This document shows, one piece after another, positions 9,190-19,415 of a stretch of 64,000 bases of DNA. A model generated the notes under the pieces. It did no database searches. It saw only the letters and a list, made by a program, of their open reading frames with translations, and had not been told where the DNA came from. The position numbers and the translations under genes are program-made. This DNA comes from Pseudomonas batumici. Its GTDB lineage: Bacteria; Pseudomonadota; Gammaproteobacteria; Pseudomonadales; Pseudomonadaceae. Location of the stretch: assembly GCF_000820515.1 (NCBI RefSeq), contig NZ_JXDG01000006.1, positions 1 to 64,000 of the forward strand. The letters are read 5' to 3'. Every line of letters starts with the position of its first letter. Within the stretch, counting starts at the first letter, position 1.

Positions 9190-10362
9190 ATGGCTTGGAA
9201 TGAGCCGGGTGGCAACTCGAACAATCAGGATCCTTGGGGTGGCAAGCGCCGTAACAACGGCGACCGCAAGGGGCCGCCGGATCTCGACGAGGCCTTCCGC
9301 AAGCTGCAGGAAAGCCTGAACGGGTTGATTGGTGGCGGTAGGAAACGCGGTGACGATGGCGGCTCGGGCGGTGGCAAGGGCGGCGGTTTCGGCCTGCTCG
9401 GCATCGGCCTCGTCGTGCTCGCGGCCATTTGGCTGTACAGCGCGGTCTACGTCGTGGACGAGCAGGAGCAGGCCGTGGTGCTGCGCTTCGGCAAGTACTA
9501 CGAAACCGTGGGGCCGGGCCTGAACATCTATTTCCCGCCGATCGACAAGAAGTTCCTGGAGAACGTCACGCGTGAGCGTGCCTACACCAAGCAGGGCCAG
9601 ATGCTGACCGAAGACGAGAACATCGTCGAAGTGCCGCTGACCGTGCAGTACAAGATCAGCAACCTGCAGGACTTCGTGCTGAACGTCGACCAGCCGGAAA
9701 TCAGTCTGCAACAGGCCACCGACAGTGCCCTGCGCCACGTGGTGGGTTCCACCGCGATGGACCAGGTGCTGACCGAAGGGCGCGTGCAGATGGCTGGCGA
9801 GATCAAGGAGCGTCTGCAACGCTTCCTCGATACCTACCGCACCGGTATCACCGTGACCCAGGTGAACGTCCAGAGCGCGGCCGCGCCGCGTGAAGTCCAG
9901 GAAGCCTTTGACGACGTGATCCGGGCCCGCGAGGACGAACAGCGTTCGCGCAACCAGGCCGAAGGCTATGCCAATGGCGTGGTGCCGGAAGCCCGTGGCC
10001 AGGCCCAGCGCATCCTCGAGGATGCCAACGGCTATCGCGACGAAGTGATCTCCCGCGCCAAGGGTGAGGCCGACCGCTTCACCAAGCTGGTGGCCGAGTA
10101 TCGCAAGGCGCCGGAGGTGACCCGCCAGCGCCTGTACCTCGACACCATGCAGGAAGTCTTCAGCAGCACCAGCAAGGTGCTCGTGACCGGCAACAAGAAC
10201 GGCCAGAGCAACCTGCTTTACCTGCCGCTGGACAAGATGATCCAGAGCGGTTCGGGTGGCAGTTCGCCGGCCAAGGGTGTGGGGCCGATGGCCAGTGGCA
10301 ACACTGACATCACGCCGCACATCACCGAGCCACAACCCACACGCACCCGGGAGAGCCGCTGA
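9190..10362 (+). CDS. hflK: FtsH protease regulator subunit HflK
   Basis: SPFH/band-7 membrane protein that with HflC forms the large periplasmic-facing cage around FtsH and modulates its proteolysis. The N-terminus (MAWNEPGGNSNNQDPWGG) is typical. A Gly/Arg-rich cytoplasmic segment is followed by one membrane span at about 75-95 and then the band-7 domain (VDEQEQAVVLRFGKY). A long coiled-coil rich in Arg and Glu covers about 240-300. The 390-residue start at 9190 is preferred over an upstream TTG because GGAGAG at 9180 is well spaced and the N-terminus matches the family. The stop codon overlaps the hflC start region (TGATG). Confidence 0.96.
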   Translation: MAWNEPGGNSNNQDPWGGKRRNNGDRKGPPDLDEAFRKLQESLNGLIGGGRKRGDDGGSGGGKGGGFGLLGIGLVVLAAIWLYSAVYVVDEQEQAVVLRFGKYYETVGPGLNIYFPPIDKKFLENVTRERAYTKQGQMLTEDENIVEVPLTVQYKISNLQDFVLNVDQPEISLQQATDSALRHVVGSTAMDQVLTEGRVQMAGEIKERLQRFLDTYRTGITVTQVNVQSAAAPREVQEAFDDVIRAREDEQRSRNQAEGYANGVVPEARGQAQRILEDANGYRDEVISRAKGEADRFTKLVAEYRKAPEVTRQRLYLDTMQEVFSSTSKVLVTGNKNGQSNLLYLPLDKMIQSGSGGSSPAKGVGPMASGNTDITPHITEPQPTRTRESR

Positions 10363-11231
10363 TGAGCAATAAATCACTGATCGCCCTGATCCTTGGGGTC
10401 ATCGTGGCGGTGGCGGCCTGGAACTGCTTCTACATCGTGTTGCAGACCGAGCGCGCCGTCCTGCTGCAATTCGGCCGCGTGGTCGAGGCGGATGTCCAGC
10501 CGGGCCTGCATGTGAAGGTGCCCTACGTCAACCAGGTGCGCAAGTTCGACGCCCGCCTGATGACCCTGGATGCCCCGACGCAGCGCTTCCTGACCCTGGA
10601 AAAGAAAGCCGTGATGGTCGATGCCTACGCCAAGTGGCGGGTCAAGGACGCCGAGCGCTTCTATACCGCGACTTCCGGCATGAAGCAGATCGCCGACGAG
10701 CGTCTGTCCCGTCGCCTGGAATCGGGCCTGCGTGACCAGTTCGGCAAGCGCACCCTGCACGAGGTGGTGTCCGGTGAGCGTGATGCGCTGATGGCTGACA
10801 TCACCGCGTCGCTGAACGCCATGGCCGCCAAGGAGCTGGGTATCGAGGTGGTCGATGTCCGGGTCAAGGCCATCGACCTGCCGAAGGAAGTCAACCGCAG
10901 CGTCTTCGAGCGCATGAGCACCGAGCGTGAGCGCGAGGCTCGTGAGCACCGCGCCAAGGGTAACGAACTGGCCGAAGGCATTCGTGCCGACGCCGATCGC
11001 CAGCGCCGTGTGTTGCTGGCCGAGGCTTATCGCCAGTCGGAAGAAGCCCGTGGTGACGGTGATGCCCAGGCCGCCGCGATCTACTCCAAGGCCTACGGCC
11101 AGGACCAGGAGTTCTACGCGTTCTACCGCAGCCTGCGCGCCTACCGTGAAAGCTTTGCGGAAAAGAGCGACGTGTTGGTGCTGGATCCGAGCAGTGACTT
11201 CTTCCGTTACCTGGAAAAAGCCAAGCCCTGA
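10362..11231 (+). CDS. hflC: FtsH protease regulator subunit HflC
   Basis: Partner of HflK in the SPFH complex that restrains FtsH. It has a single N-terminal membrane span (residues ~5-25), then the band-7 domain starting at QTERAVLLQFGRVVEADVQPGLHVKVPYVNQVRKFD. A charged coiled-coil contains the ERMSTERERE segment, and the C-terminal helix is FYAFYRSLRAYRESF. Length (289 residues) is normal. Start and stop overlap with hflK shows coupling. It is the last gene of the long operon; two hairpins follow. Confidence 0.97.
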   Translation: MSNKSLIALILGVIVAVAAWNCFYIVLQTERAVLLQFGRVVEADVQPGLHVKVPYVNQVRKFDARLMTLDAPTQRFLTLEKKAVMVDAYAKWRVKDAERFYTATSGMKQIADERLSRRLESGLRDQFGKRTLHEVVSGERDALMADITASLNAMAAKELGIEVVDVRVKAIDLPKEVNRSVFERMSTEREREAREHRAKGNELAEGIRADADRQRRVLLAEAYRQSEEARGDGDAQAAAIYSKAYGQDQEFYAFYRSLRAYRESFAEKSDVLVLDPSSDFFRYLEKAKP

Positions 11232-11254
11232 TTCAACGCGCATCGTGCCCCCCT

Positions 11255-11281
11255 CCGCCCGGCAGCTAAAACGCCGGGCGG
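11255..11281 (+). repeat. GC-rich hairpin after hflC
   Basis: Perfect 9-bp stem (CCGCCCGGC / GCCGGGCGG) with a 9-base loop, without a T-run. It probably stabilises the 3' end of the hflXKC message or acts together with the following terminator. Confidence 0.55.
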
Positions 11282-11317
11282 GGTGATCCTTTCGGAAAAC
11301 GGGTGTATGATGCGGCA

Positions 11318-11340
11318 GCCGGGAAATTCCCGGCTTTTTT
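11318..11340 (+). terminator. Rho-independent terminator of the hfl operon
   Basis: Perfect stem GCCGGG...CCCGGC with an AAATT loop region, followed directly by six T residues at 11335-11340. It lies ~90 bases after the hflC stop and separates the operon from hisZ-purA. Confidence 0.85.
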
Positions 11341-11538
11341 GCGTCTGTAGCTTCATTAGCAGAAAGCAGATCAGCAGAAAACGGGTTGACCAACCCGACA
11401 GGTTTCTAGAGGAAAGTGGTAGGCGAAGCCGGTTTCAGGCTGTTCGTCGCGTCGTTCTTGCGCGCGCGTTAACCATTTTCTGCTTCACTCAAGGCTCGCC
11501 TGTGGGCTTGCCGCCCGGATCATTAGGGGAAAGGCGTA

Positions 11539-12726
11539 ATGGCAACGGTAGATCGCTGGCTTCTGCCAGATGGCATCGAAGAAGTATTGCCGCCTGAAGC
11601 GGCGCGCATCGAAGTGGCGCGGCGCCAGGTGTTGGATCTGTTCCAGAGCTGGGGCTATGAGTTCGTTGTCACCCCGCATATCGAGTATCTGGAATCCTTG
11701 TTGACCGGCGCCGGCCAGGACCTGGACCTGCGCACCTTCAAGGTGATCGACCCGCAGTCGGGCCGGCAGATGGGTTTCCGTGCGGATATCACGCCCCAGG
11801 TGGCGCGCATCGACGCCCACACCCTGCGTCGCGAAGGTCCGAGCCGCCTGTGCTATGCCGGCAGCGTGCTGCATGCGCAGCCGCGGGCCCTGTCGTCCTC
11901 GCGCAGCCCGATCCAGCTGGGCGCCGAGTTGTACGGCGATGCCAGCCCGAGCAGCGACGTCGAGGTCATCAGCCTGATGCTGGCGATGCTGCAACTGGCC
12001 GATGTGCCGGATGTGCACATGGACCTGGGGCATGTCGGTATCTACCGTGGCCTGGCCCGCGCCGCCGGCTTGTCCGGTGAAGTGGAGCAACAATTGTTCG
12101 ACGCCCTGCAACGCAAGGCGATCGATGAAGTGATCCAGCTGACCGAAGGCTTGCCGGCCGATCTGGCGGCCATGCTGCGGGCGCTGGTGGAGCTGTGTGG
12201 CGGTCGTGAAGTGCTGGCGGCGGCGCGTGTGCGCCTGGCTGGTGCGCCGGCGCAGGTCACGGCGGCGCTGGATGACCTGCTGGCGATTGCCGAGCGGCTG
12301 TCCGTGCGTTTCCCTGAGTTGCCGCTGTATTTCGACCTGGGCGAGTTGCGCGGTTACCACTACCACACCGGTGTGGTGTTCGCGGTGTTCGTGCCGGGTG
12401 TCGGCCAGGCCATCGCCCAGGGCGGTCGTTACGACGACATCGGCGCCGACTTCGGTCGTGCGCGTCCGGCCACCGGCTTTTCCACCGATTTGAAAACCCT
12501 GGTGACCCTGGGGCGTGCCGAGATCGAGCTACCGTCTGGCGGTATCTGGATGCCCGACAGCACGGATGCAGCACTCTGGCAGTTGGTTTGCCAGTTGCGC
12601 GGCGAGGGTCAGCGTGTCGTCCAGGCCTTGCCCGGACAACCATTGGCCGCCGCCCGCGAAGCGGACTGCGACCGGCAATTGATTCAGCAGAACGGGCTTT
12701 GGCAAGTATTGCCGCTGGCTTCTTGA
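11539..12726 (+). CDS. hisZ: ATP phosphoribosyltransferase regulatory subunit HisZ
   Basis: HisRS-like paralogue that combines with short-form HisG to make active ATP phosphoribosyltransferase, the first step of histidine synthesis. The 395-residue protein shows the class II synthetase fold remnants: [19 protein letters not shown], motif-2-like [15 protein letters not shown], and the [22 protein letters not shown] segment. The anticodon-binding domain of real HisRS is lacking. The ATG at 11539 follows a purine-rich AGGGGAAAGG. Its location next to purA and away from other his genes is usual for pseudomonads. Confidence 0.93.
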   Translation: MATVDRWLLPDGIEEVLPPEAARIEVARRQVLDLFQSWGYEFVVTPHIEYLESLLTGAGQDLDLRTFKVIDPQSGRQMGFRADITPQVARIDAHTLRREGPSRLCYAGSVLHAQPRALSSSRSPIQLGAELYGDASPSSDVEVISLMLAMLQLADVPDVHMDLGHVGIYRGLARAAGLSGEVEQQLFDALQRKAIDEVIQLTEGLPADLAAMLRALVELCGGREVLAAARVRLAGAPAQVTAALDDLLAIAERLSVRFPELPLYFDLGELRGYHYHTGVVFAVFVPGVGQAIAQGGRYDDIGADFGRARPATGFSTDLKTLVTLGRAEIELPSGGIWMPDSTDAALWQLVCQLRGEGQRVVQALPGQPLAAAREADCDRQLIQQNGLWQVLPLAS

Positions 12727-14073
<1,347 letters not shown>

Positions 14074-14092
14074 TAAGTCGTTGATGTAGATC

Positions 14093-14120
14093 ACAAAGGG
14101 CCCATTTTGGGGCCCTTTGT
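14093..14120 (+). terminator. Terminator after purA
   Basis: Stem ACAAAGGGCCC (14093-14103) pairs perfectly with GGGCCCTTTGT (14110-14120) across a 6-base loop. The sequence after it is only moderately T-rich. The A/T-containing outer stem makes it plausible in both directions. Confidence 0.75.
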
Positions 14121-14213
14121 CGTTTCTGCCTGTTGTTCGGCACGACCCTTGCTGGGATTATCGTCTAAAAAGTGTGCTATCAGATTAATGGCGCCAAAGT
14201 CGAGGAATCTCCA

Positions 14214-16148
14214 GTGTCGGCCGTTCTCTCACTGTTACAAAGCCGTTTATTGCGGCCTGTGTTCGTTACCCTGGGTATCGCCCTTTTGGTGCAGGTGCTG
14301 GTGGCGGTCGCTCTGACCCGAAGCACGGTCACTGCGTTGGAGGCTGACCTGGGCAATCGCCTGGGTGTCGACAGTCAGAAGCTGTCTGGGGAGTTGGAGC
14401 AGGCCGGCAAGGAGGTGACGTCGAGTCTCGACAACCTTTCGGTCAGCACACGCCAGCGCCTGACTGGTGGCTTGTCCTCGCGGCTGAAGGATGAGCAGGC
14501 CCAGTTGCGTACGGCGTTGGAGAAGGATCTGAAGGATTCGGCCAACGATATGGCGCAATTGCTGGCCTCCGTGGCGCCTCGGGCCATGTGGGACAACGAT
14601 GTTCCGACCCTGTCCGAATTCGCCCGCCGGGCCCAGCGCAATCCGAACGTGCTGTTCGTGGTCTATGACGATGCGACCGGCGAGCACCTGACTCGCTACC
14701 TGAATCGGGACAACCCGATCAACCAGGCCCTTTTGGCGAAGGGCGAGGGGGAGCGAGCGCTGGACAAGGTGCTCAACGCGGCGAAGAACGATCCTTCGGT
14801 CTACTACCTCGAAGCCTCGATCAGCCCCAATGGCGTGGAAATCGGCAAGGTGCGGATGGGGGTTTCCACGGCTTCGGTCGAGACTGACCTGAAGGCCCTG
14901 GACCAGCGTTTTACCACCTTGATCGCCAGCAGCGACAAGCTGGTGGGCGACAGTCTGCAAGGGGCGTCGGCGGACAGTTCCAAGGCCATGCAGGCCCGCT
15001 TGCAATCGGCCCAGGCCACGGCTTCGCAAATGCAGGCCAACAGCACGGCAACGGTGCAGGACGCGGCGCAGACCCTGCGCTGGCGGATCGGCATGGGGCT
15101 GGCCCTGGTCGGTCTCGGCGTCCTGCTGCTGCTGGCGGTGGTGCTGGGGCGGCGTGTGGTCAACAAGCTGCATCTGCTGATCGCGGCCCTCAATGACCTG
15201 GCGGCCGGGGAGGGGGACCTGACCAAGCGGGTCCAACTCAACAGCAATGACGAGATCGGCGACATGGCTTCGGCGGTGAATCGCTTTGTCGACAAGCTGC
15301 AGCCGATCGTGCGCGAGGCGGGTGATGTGGCCCAGCGTACCGGTGTGGAGATTGGCCAGATGACCTTGCGCAACGCCGGTGCCGATGCGGCCGCCGGATT
15401 GCAGCGCGACGAGGTGGCGCAGAGCTTGCGCGAGTTGTCGAAGATGGCTGACGACGCGCAGTCCGAAAGTCATGCGATGCAGGCCGCGTTGAAGCAGGTG
15501 GTGGATATTCGCCAGGCGACGGATGAAAACACCCGGACCTCGACCCAGGTCGGCAATCTGATCGAGGCCCTGGCCGGGCAGGTGGATACCGGGGCCAAGG
15601 TGATCGAGCGGCTGGCGCAGCAGAGTGAGCAGATTGAAGTGGTGCTGACGGTGATTCACGGGATTGCCGAGCAGACCAATCTGCTGGCCCTGAACGCGGC
15701 CATCGAGGCGGCGCGGGCGGGGGAAACCGGTCGCGGGTTTGCCGTGGTGGCGGACGAGGTGCGGGCGCTGGCGAGCAAGACGCAGAGTTCCACCGGCGAT
15801 ATCCAGGCGCATATCGGTGCCTTGCAGCAGGGCGCGCGGGAAGCTGTGGCGGCCATCGGCCAGGCGGGTCGTCAGGCCAATGAGGGCTTGGCGGTGTTGC
15901 GCAGCAGCGTGAAGTTGCAGCAGAGCGTGCAGGCTTCGGTGGAGCAGGTGCATGCGGCGATTGGCCTGGCGACCCAGGCGGCGGCCCATCAGGCCGAGGG
16001 CGCGCATGCGGTGCGTGGGCGGGTCGAAGTGATCCATGCCCAGGCCGAGCGCGCGGCGCAGGCGGTGGTGGAAACCACGGCCAGCGGCAAGGTGCTGGAC
16101 AGCCTGGCGGGGCAGCTCAAGGCGAGCCTGGGGCAGTTCCGGGCTTGA
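14214..16148 (+). CDS. Methyl-accepting chemotaxis protein
   Basis: Transmembrane chemoreceptor that signals to CheA/CheW. With the GTG start at 14214 (GAGGAA at 14202-14207) it has 644 residues. Membrane span 1 is at about 16-38, followed by a ~250-residue periplasmic region rich in Ala/Ser/Glu helices with an [17 protein letters not shown] segment. Span 2 is near 285-305, a HAMP domain is at about 306-360, and the signalling domain has the hairpin tip [19 protein letters not shown] and [15 protein letters not shown]. No C-terminal CheR-tethering pentapeptide is visible; the protein ends SLGQFRA. The ligand cannot be read from sequence. It stands alone between the purA terminator and REP elements. 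Confidence 0.92.
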   Translation: MSAVLSLLQSRLLRPVFVTLGIALLVQVLVAVALTRSTVTALEADLGNRLGVDSQKLSGELEQAGKEVTSSLDNLSVSTRQRLTGGLSSRLKDEQAQLRTALEKDLKDSANDMAQLLASVAPRAMWDNDVPTLSEFARRAQRNPNVLFVVYDDATGEHLTRYLNRDNPINQALLAKGEGERALDKVLNAAKNDPSVYYLEASISPNGVEIGKVRMGVSTASVETDLKALDQRFTTLIASSDKLVGDSLQGASADSSKAMQARLQSAQATASQMQANSTATVQDAAQTLRWRIGMGLALVGLGVLLLLAVVLGRRVVNKLHLLIAALNDLAAGEGDLTKRVQLNSNDEIGDMASAVNRFVDKLQPIVREAGDVAQRTGVEIGQMTLRNAGADAAAGLQRDEVAQSLRELSKMADDAQSESHAMQAALKQVVDIRQATDENTRTSTQVGNLIEALAGQVDTGAKVIERLAQQSEQIEVVLTVIHGIAEQTNLLALNAAIEAARAGETGRGFAVVADEVRALASKTQSSTGDIQAHIGALQQGAREAVAAIGQAGRQANEGLAVLRSSVKLQQSVQASVEQVHAAIGLATQAAAHQAEGAHAVRGRVEVIHAQAERAAQAVVETTASGKVLDSLAGQLKASLGQFRA

Positions 16149-16193
16149 TCGGAGGGTGCGGTGCTTGTCCTGCAAGGCTGTGCATAATCCCTT

Positions 16194-16291
16194 GTAGGAG
16201 CGAGCTTGCTCGCGATGGTGGTTCAGGCGCCGCGGGGCATCAGGCTTCCCGTGTCATCGTTGGCGTCCATCGCGAGCAAGCTCGCTCCTAC
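16194..16291. repeat. REPIN (two inverted REP palindromes), type GAGCGAGCTTGCTCGC
   Basis: GTAGGAGCGAGCTTGCTCGCGATGG at the left is repeated in inverted orientation (CCATCGCGAGCAAGCTCGCTCCTAC) at the right, about 50 bases apart. This is the typical Pseudomonas REP doublet mobilised by RAYT transposases. Confidence 0.9.
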
Positions 16292-16314
16292 AGAAAGCAG
16301 TCAACGCGGTCACT

Positions 16315-16397
16315 GTAGGAGCCGGCTTGCCGGCGATGAGGCCTGTAAGCCGTGCATCGATCTTGCGGCCGTCATCGCCGGCAAGCCGGCTCCCACA
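16315..16397. repeat. REPIN, type GGAGCCGGCTTGCCGGCGATGAGG
   Basis: A second REP doublet of a different sequence class directly follows the first: GTAGGAGCCGGCTTGCCGGCGATGAGG on the left and an inverted CATCGCCGGCAAGCCGGCTCCCAC on the right. Confidence 0.9.
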
Positions 16398-16440
16398 GTG
16401 TGCGGGGGTGTATCCAGGAAACTGTGGGTCTAGAAACGCA

Positions 16441-16463
16441 AAAACCCGCTTTCGCGGGTTTTT
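16441..16463 (-). terminator. Terminator downstream of tRNA-Leu
   Basis: AAAACCCGC-TTTC-GCGGGTTTTT forms a perfect GC stem flanked by A and T runs, so it can work on both strands. It lies ~35 bases beyond the tRNA 3' end on the minus strand and also closes the chemoreceptor/REP side. Confidence 0.85.
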
Positions 16464-16497
16464 GTGAGATTCCAGAGTCAGACTCTGAAATTTGAAT

Positions 16498-16584
16498 TGG
16501 TGCCCAGAAGAAGACTCGAACTTCCACGGCCTTGCGGCCACCAGCACCTGAAGCTGGCGTGTCTACCAATTTCACCATCTGGGC
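16498..16584 (-). tRNA. tRNA-Leu, anticodon CAG
   Basis: An 87-nt class II tRNA with encoded CCA. The acceptor stem GCCCAGA pairs with TCTGGGC. The D-loop contains GGTAGACAC, and the anticodon stem CCAGC/GCTGG encloses loop TTCAGGT (anticodon CAG, plus-strand positions 16548-16550). A long variable arm (TGGCCGCAAGGCC region) and T-arm GTTCGAGTC follow. It sits between the chemoreceptor and rnr on the opposite strand, with its own promoter and terminator. Confidence 0.98.
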
Positions 16585-16618
16585 AGTATCGTCAACGTCT
16601 CCGTCGTCGATGGCGCGC

Positions 16619-16647
16619 ACTATACGGAGGCGCTGTTGAAGTGTAAA
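16619..16647 (-). promoter_or_regulatory. Sigma-70 promoter of tRNA-Leu
   Basis: On the minus strand TTTACA (16642-16647) and TATAGT (16619-16624) are separated by exactly 17 bases, ~35 bases upstream of the mature tRNA. A GCGCGCC discriminator follows the -10; GC-rich discriminators are typical of stringently controlled stable-RNA promoters. Confidence 0.8.
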
Positions 16648-16808
16648 CCCCTGTCATGAAAAAAACTTGGAAAAACGCTTCAATGTCCTTCAGGCGGCAT
16701 TTTTCACGCCGACAAATGGGTTTCAAGGTGGCCTGTGTGCCTGAAATTTCCCGTTTCAATACGCGTATGCCAAACTAACCCGCATATAGACAAGGTGAAA
16801 TTTATCTA

Positions 16809-19415
16809 ATGGCCGATTGGCAATCCCTCGACCCCGAGGCCGCTCGTGAAGCGGAAAAATACGAAAACCCCATTCCTAGCCGCGAGCTGATCCTGGCGCA
16901 CCTGTCCGAGCGTGGATCGCCGGCCAGTCGCGAGGAGCTGGTGGACGAGTTCGGCCTGAGCACCGAAGACCAGATCGAGGCCCTGCGCCGCCGTCTTCGT
17001 GCCATGGAGCGCGATGCGCAACTGATTTACACCCGCCGCGGCACCTATGCCCCGGTGGACAAGCTCGACCTGATCCTCGGCCGCATCGCCGGTCATCGCG
17101 ACGGTTTCGGTTTCCTGATCCCGGACGACGGCAGCGACGACCTGTTCATGAGCCCGGCGCAAATGCGCCTGGTGTTCGATGGCGACCGCGCCCTGGCGCG
17201 GGTGTCCGGCCTGGACCGGCGCGGGCGTCGTGAAGGCGTGATCGTCGAAGTGGTGTCCCGGGCTCATGAGAGCATCGTCGGGCGTTACTTCGAAGAAGGC
17301 GGCATCGGTTTCGTGGTGGCGGACAACCCGAAGATCCAGCAGGAAGTGCTGGTGACCCCGGGCCGCAACGCCGACGCCCGTGTCGGTCAGTTCGTCGAGG
17401 TGAAGATCACCCACTGGCCGACCCCGCGCTTCCAGCCGCAGGGCGATGTGATCGAAGTGGTGGGCAACTACATGGCGCCCGGCATGGAAATCGATGTCGC
17501 GCTGCGCACCTACGACATTCCCCACGTTTGGCCCGAGGCCGTGCTCAAGGAAGCCGCGAAGCTCAAGCCGGAAGTCGAGGAGAAGGACAAAGAGAAGCGC
17601 ATCGACCTGCGCCATCTGCCATTCGTCACCATCGACGGCGAGGACGCCCGCGACTTCGACGATGCGGTCTATTGCGAAGCCAAGCCGGGCAAATTGCGCC
17701 TGTTCTCCGGTGGCTGGAAGTTGTACGTGGCGATTGCCGACGTTTCCAGCTACGTGAAGCTTGGTTCGGCGCTGGATGCCGAGGCCCAGGTGCGCGGTAA
17801 CTCGGTGTATTTCCCCGAGCGCGTGGTGCCGATGCTGCCGGAGCAGCTGTCCAACGGTCTGTGCTCGCTGAACCCGCATGTCGACCGCTTGGCGATGGTC
17901 TGCGAGATGACCATCAACAAAAGCGGGCAGATGACCGACTACGTGTTCTACGAAGCGGTGATCCACTCCCATGCGCGCCTGACCTACAACAAGGTCAGCT
18001 CGATCCTGGAGCAGCCGAAGACCAGCGAAGCGAAGAAGCTGCGTGGCGAGTATTCGGAAGTGATTCCGGACCTCAAGCAGCTCTACGCCCTGTACAAGGT
18101 GTTGCTGGCGGCGCGGCATACCCGTGGCGCCATCGACTTCGAAACCCAGGAAACGCGGATCATCTTCGGTTCCGAGCGCAAGATCGCGGAAATCCGTCCG
18201 ACCACCCGCAACGATGCGCACAAACTGATCGAAGAGTGCATGCTGGCGGCCAACGTGGCCACCGCCGAGTTCCTCAAGAAACACGAGATTCCGGCGTTGT
18301 ACCGGGTGCATGACGGCCCGCCGCCGGAGCGCCTGGAAAAACTCCGCGCCTTCCTCGGCGAACTGGGCCTGTCCCTGCACAAGGGCAAGGAAGGTCCGTC
18401 GCCGAAGGATTACCAGGCATTGCTGGCGAGTATCCAGAGCCGCCCGGATTTCCACCTGATCCAGACCGTGATGCTGCGCTCCCTGAGCCAGGCGGTGTAC
18501 AGCGCCGACAACCAGGGCCACTTCGGCCTGAATTACGAGGCCTACACCCACTTCACCTCGCCGATCCGGCGTTACCCGGACCTGCTGACGCACCGCGCCA
18601 TCCGCAGTGTCATCCACTCCAAGCAGGACACGCCGCACGTTCGTCGTGCCGGCGCGATGACCATTCCGAAAGCGCGGATCTATCCGTACGACGAAGCGGC
18701 GCTGGAGCAGTTGGGCGAGCAGTGCTCGATGAGCGAGCGGCGCGCCGACGAAGCCACCCGCGACGTGGTGAACTGGCTCAAGTGCGAGTTCATGAAGGAT
18801 CGCGTGGGCGAGTCGTTCCCGGGTGTGGTCACCGCCGTGACCGGTTTCGGCCTGTTCGTCGAACTGACCGATATCTACGTCGAAGGCCTGGTGCATGTCA
18901 CCGCCTTGCCGGGCGACTACTACCATTTCGACCCGGTCCATCACCGCCTGGCGGGCGAGCGCACCGGTCGCAGCTTCCGCCTGGGCGACACGGTGGAAGT
19001 GAAGGTCATGCGCGTCGACCTCGACGAGCGCAAGATCGACTTCGAAATGGCCGAGAAAACCCTCAGTGCACCGATCGGTCGCAAGAAGCGCGGGGCCGAG
19101 GCCGCCGCTCCCGCACCGTTCGAGAAAGCTCCGGAGCCGGCCAAGGTTGGGCGTCGCGGTGCGGTCGCGAAGAAGTCGGATGAGGCCTATCGCTCCAGCG
19201 ACGCCGCGGCGAAAAACGCCGAGGTGCGCAAAAGTCGTGAAATGAAGCAGGCCTTGTTGGCCGAGGCCAAAAGCGGCGGTAAGGGCAAGACCGAGGGCAA
19301 GTCCGGTCGTGGCGCTCCGTCGGAAAAGCCGAGCAAGCATCGCAAAGGTCCGCCGAAGGCGGGCGCTGGTCCCGCGAAAAGTGGCGGGGCGCGTAAACCC
19401 AAGGGCAAGTCATGA
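16809..19415 (+). CDS. rnr: Ribonuclease R
   Basis: Processive 3'-5' exoribonuclease of the RNB family that degrades structured RNA and acts in trans-translation and cold response. The 868-residue protein has an N-terminal winged-helix segment (~20-85), cold-shock domains (~85-230), and the RNB catalytic domain with DGEDARDFDDAVY (metal-binding aspartates) near residues 275-290. An S1 domain covers about 670-750 (GVVTAVTGFGLFVELTDIYVEGLVHV). The C-terminal ~110-residue tail is low-complexity and rich in Lys, Gly, Ala and Pro, probably disordered and RNA-binding. The stop overlaps rlmB by 4 bases. Confidence 0.97.
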   Translation: MADWQSLDPEAAREAEKYENPIPSRELILAHLSERGSPASREELVDEFGLSTEDQIEALRRRLRAMERDAQLIYTRRGTYAPVDKLDLILGRIAGHRDGFGFLIPDDGSDDLFMSPAQMRLVFDGDRALARVSGLDRRGRREGVIVEVVSRAHESIVGRYFEEGGIGFVVADNPKIQQEVLVTPGRNADARVGQFVEVKITHWPTPRFQPQGDVIEVVGNYMAPGMEIDVALRTYDIPHVWPEAVLKEAAKLKPEVEEKDKEKRIDLRHLPFVTIDGEDARDFDDAVYCEAKPGKLRLFSGGWKLYVAIADVSSYVKLGSALDAEAQVRGNSVYFPERVVPMLPEQLSNGLCSLNPHVDRLAMVCEMTINKSGQMTDYVFYEAVIHSHARLTYNKVSSILEQPKTSEAKKLRGEYSEVIPDLKQLYALYKVLLAARHTRGAIDFETQETRIIFGSERKIAEIRPTTRNDAHKLIEECMLAANVATAEFLKKHEIPALYRVHDGPPPERLEKLRAFLGELGLSLHKGKEGPSPKDYQALLASIQSRPDFHLIQTVMLRSLSQAVYSADNQGHFGLNYEAYTHFTSPIRRYPDLLTHRAIRSVIHSKQDTPHVRRAGAMTIPKARIYPYDEAALEQLGEQCSMSERRADEATRDVVNWLKCEFMKDRVGESFPGVVTAVTGFGLFVELTDIYVEGLVHVTALPGDYYHFDPVHHRLAGERTGRSFRLGDTVEVKVMRVDLDERKIDFEMAEKTLSAPIGRKKRGAEAAAPAPFEKAPEPAKVGRRGAVAKKSDEAYRSSDAAAKNAEVRKSREMKQALLAEAKSGGKGKTEGKSGRGAPSEKPSKHRKGPPKAGAGPAKSGGARKPKGKS

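Larger units (their letters stand above)
11232..11538 (+). other. Intergenic region between hflC and hisZ
   Basis: This 307-base gap holds a GC-rich hairpin at 11255-11281, a rho-independent terminator at 11318-11340, and a short GGGTTG/CAACCC inverted repeat near 11383-11397. I find no convincing small gene. The DUF2065 (yjeT) gene that I recall between hflC and hisZ in P. aeruginosa is not recognisable here. The remaining ~130 bases are the hisZ leader; promoter boxes could not be assigned. Confidence 0.6.
16149..16497. other. Gene-free stretch holding two REPINs and a terminator
   Basis: Between the chemoreceptor and tRNA-Leu there is no coding signal. The stretch contains two paired REP palindromes (16194-16291 and 16315-16397) and the shared hairpin terminator at 16441-16463. 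Confidence 0.8.

Noticed and set aside
7537..10377. Minus-strand open frame of ~946 codons opposite hfq-hflX-hflK
   Set aside because: It is the antisense shadow of high-GC genes: His/Gln/Arg-rich composition, no family motif, no ribosome site, and clear real genes on the other strand.
11283..11597. Plus-strand frame of 104 codons between hflC and hisZ
   Set aside because: It runs through a rho-independent terminator and into hisZ in another frame, has no ribosome site, and does not resemble the DUF2065 protein expected there.
16194..16397. CRISPR array, suggested by closely repeated motifs
   Set aside because: The repeats are inverted REP palindromes of two classes, not direct repeats with regular spacers, and no cas gene is present.
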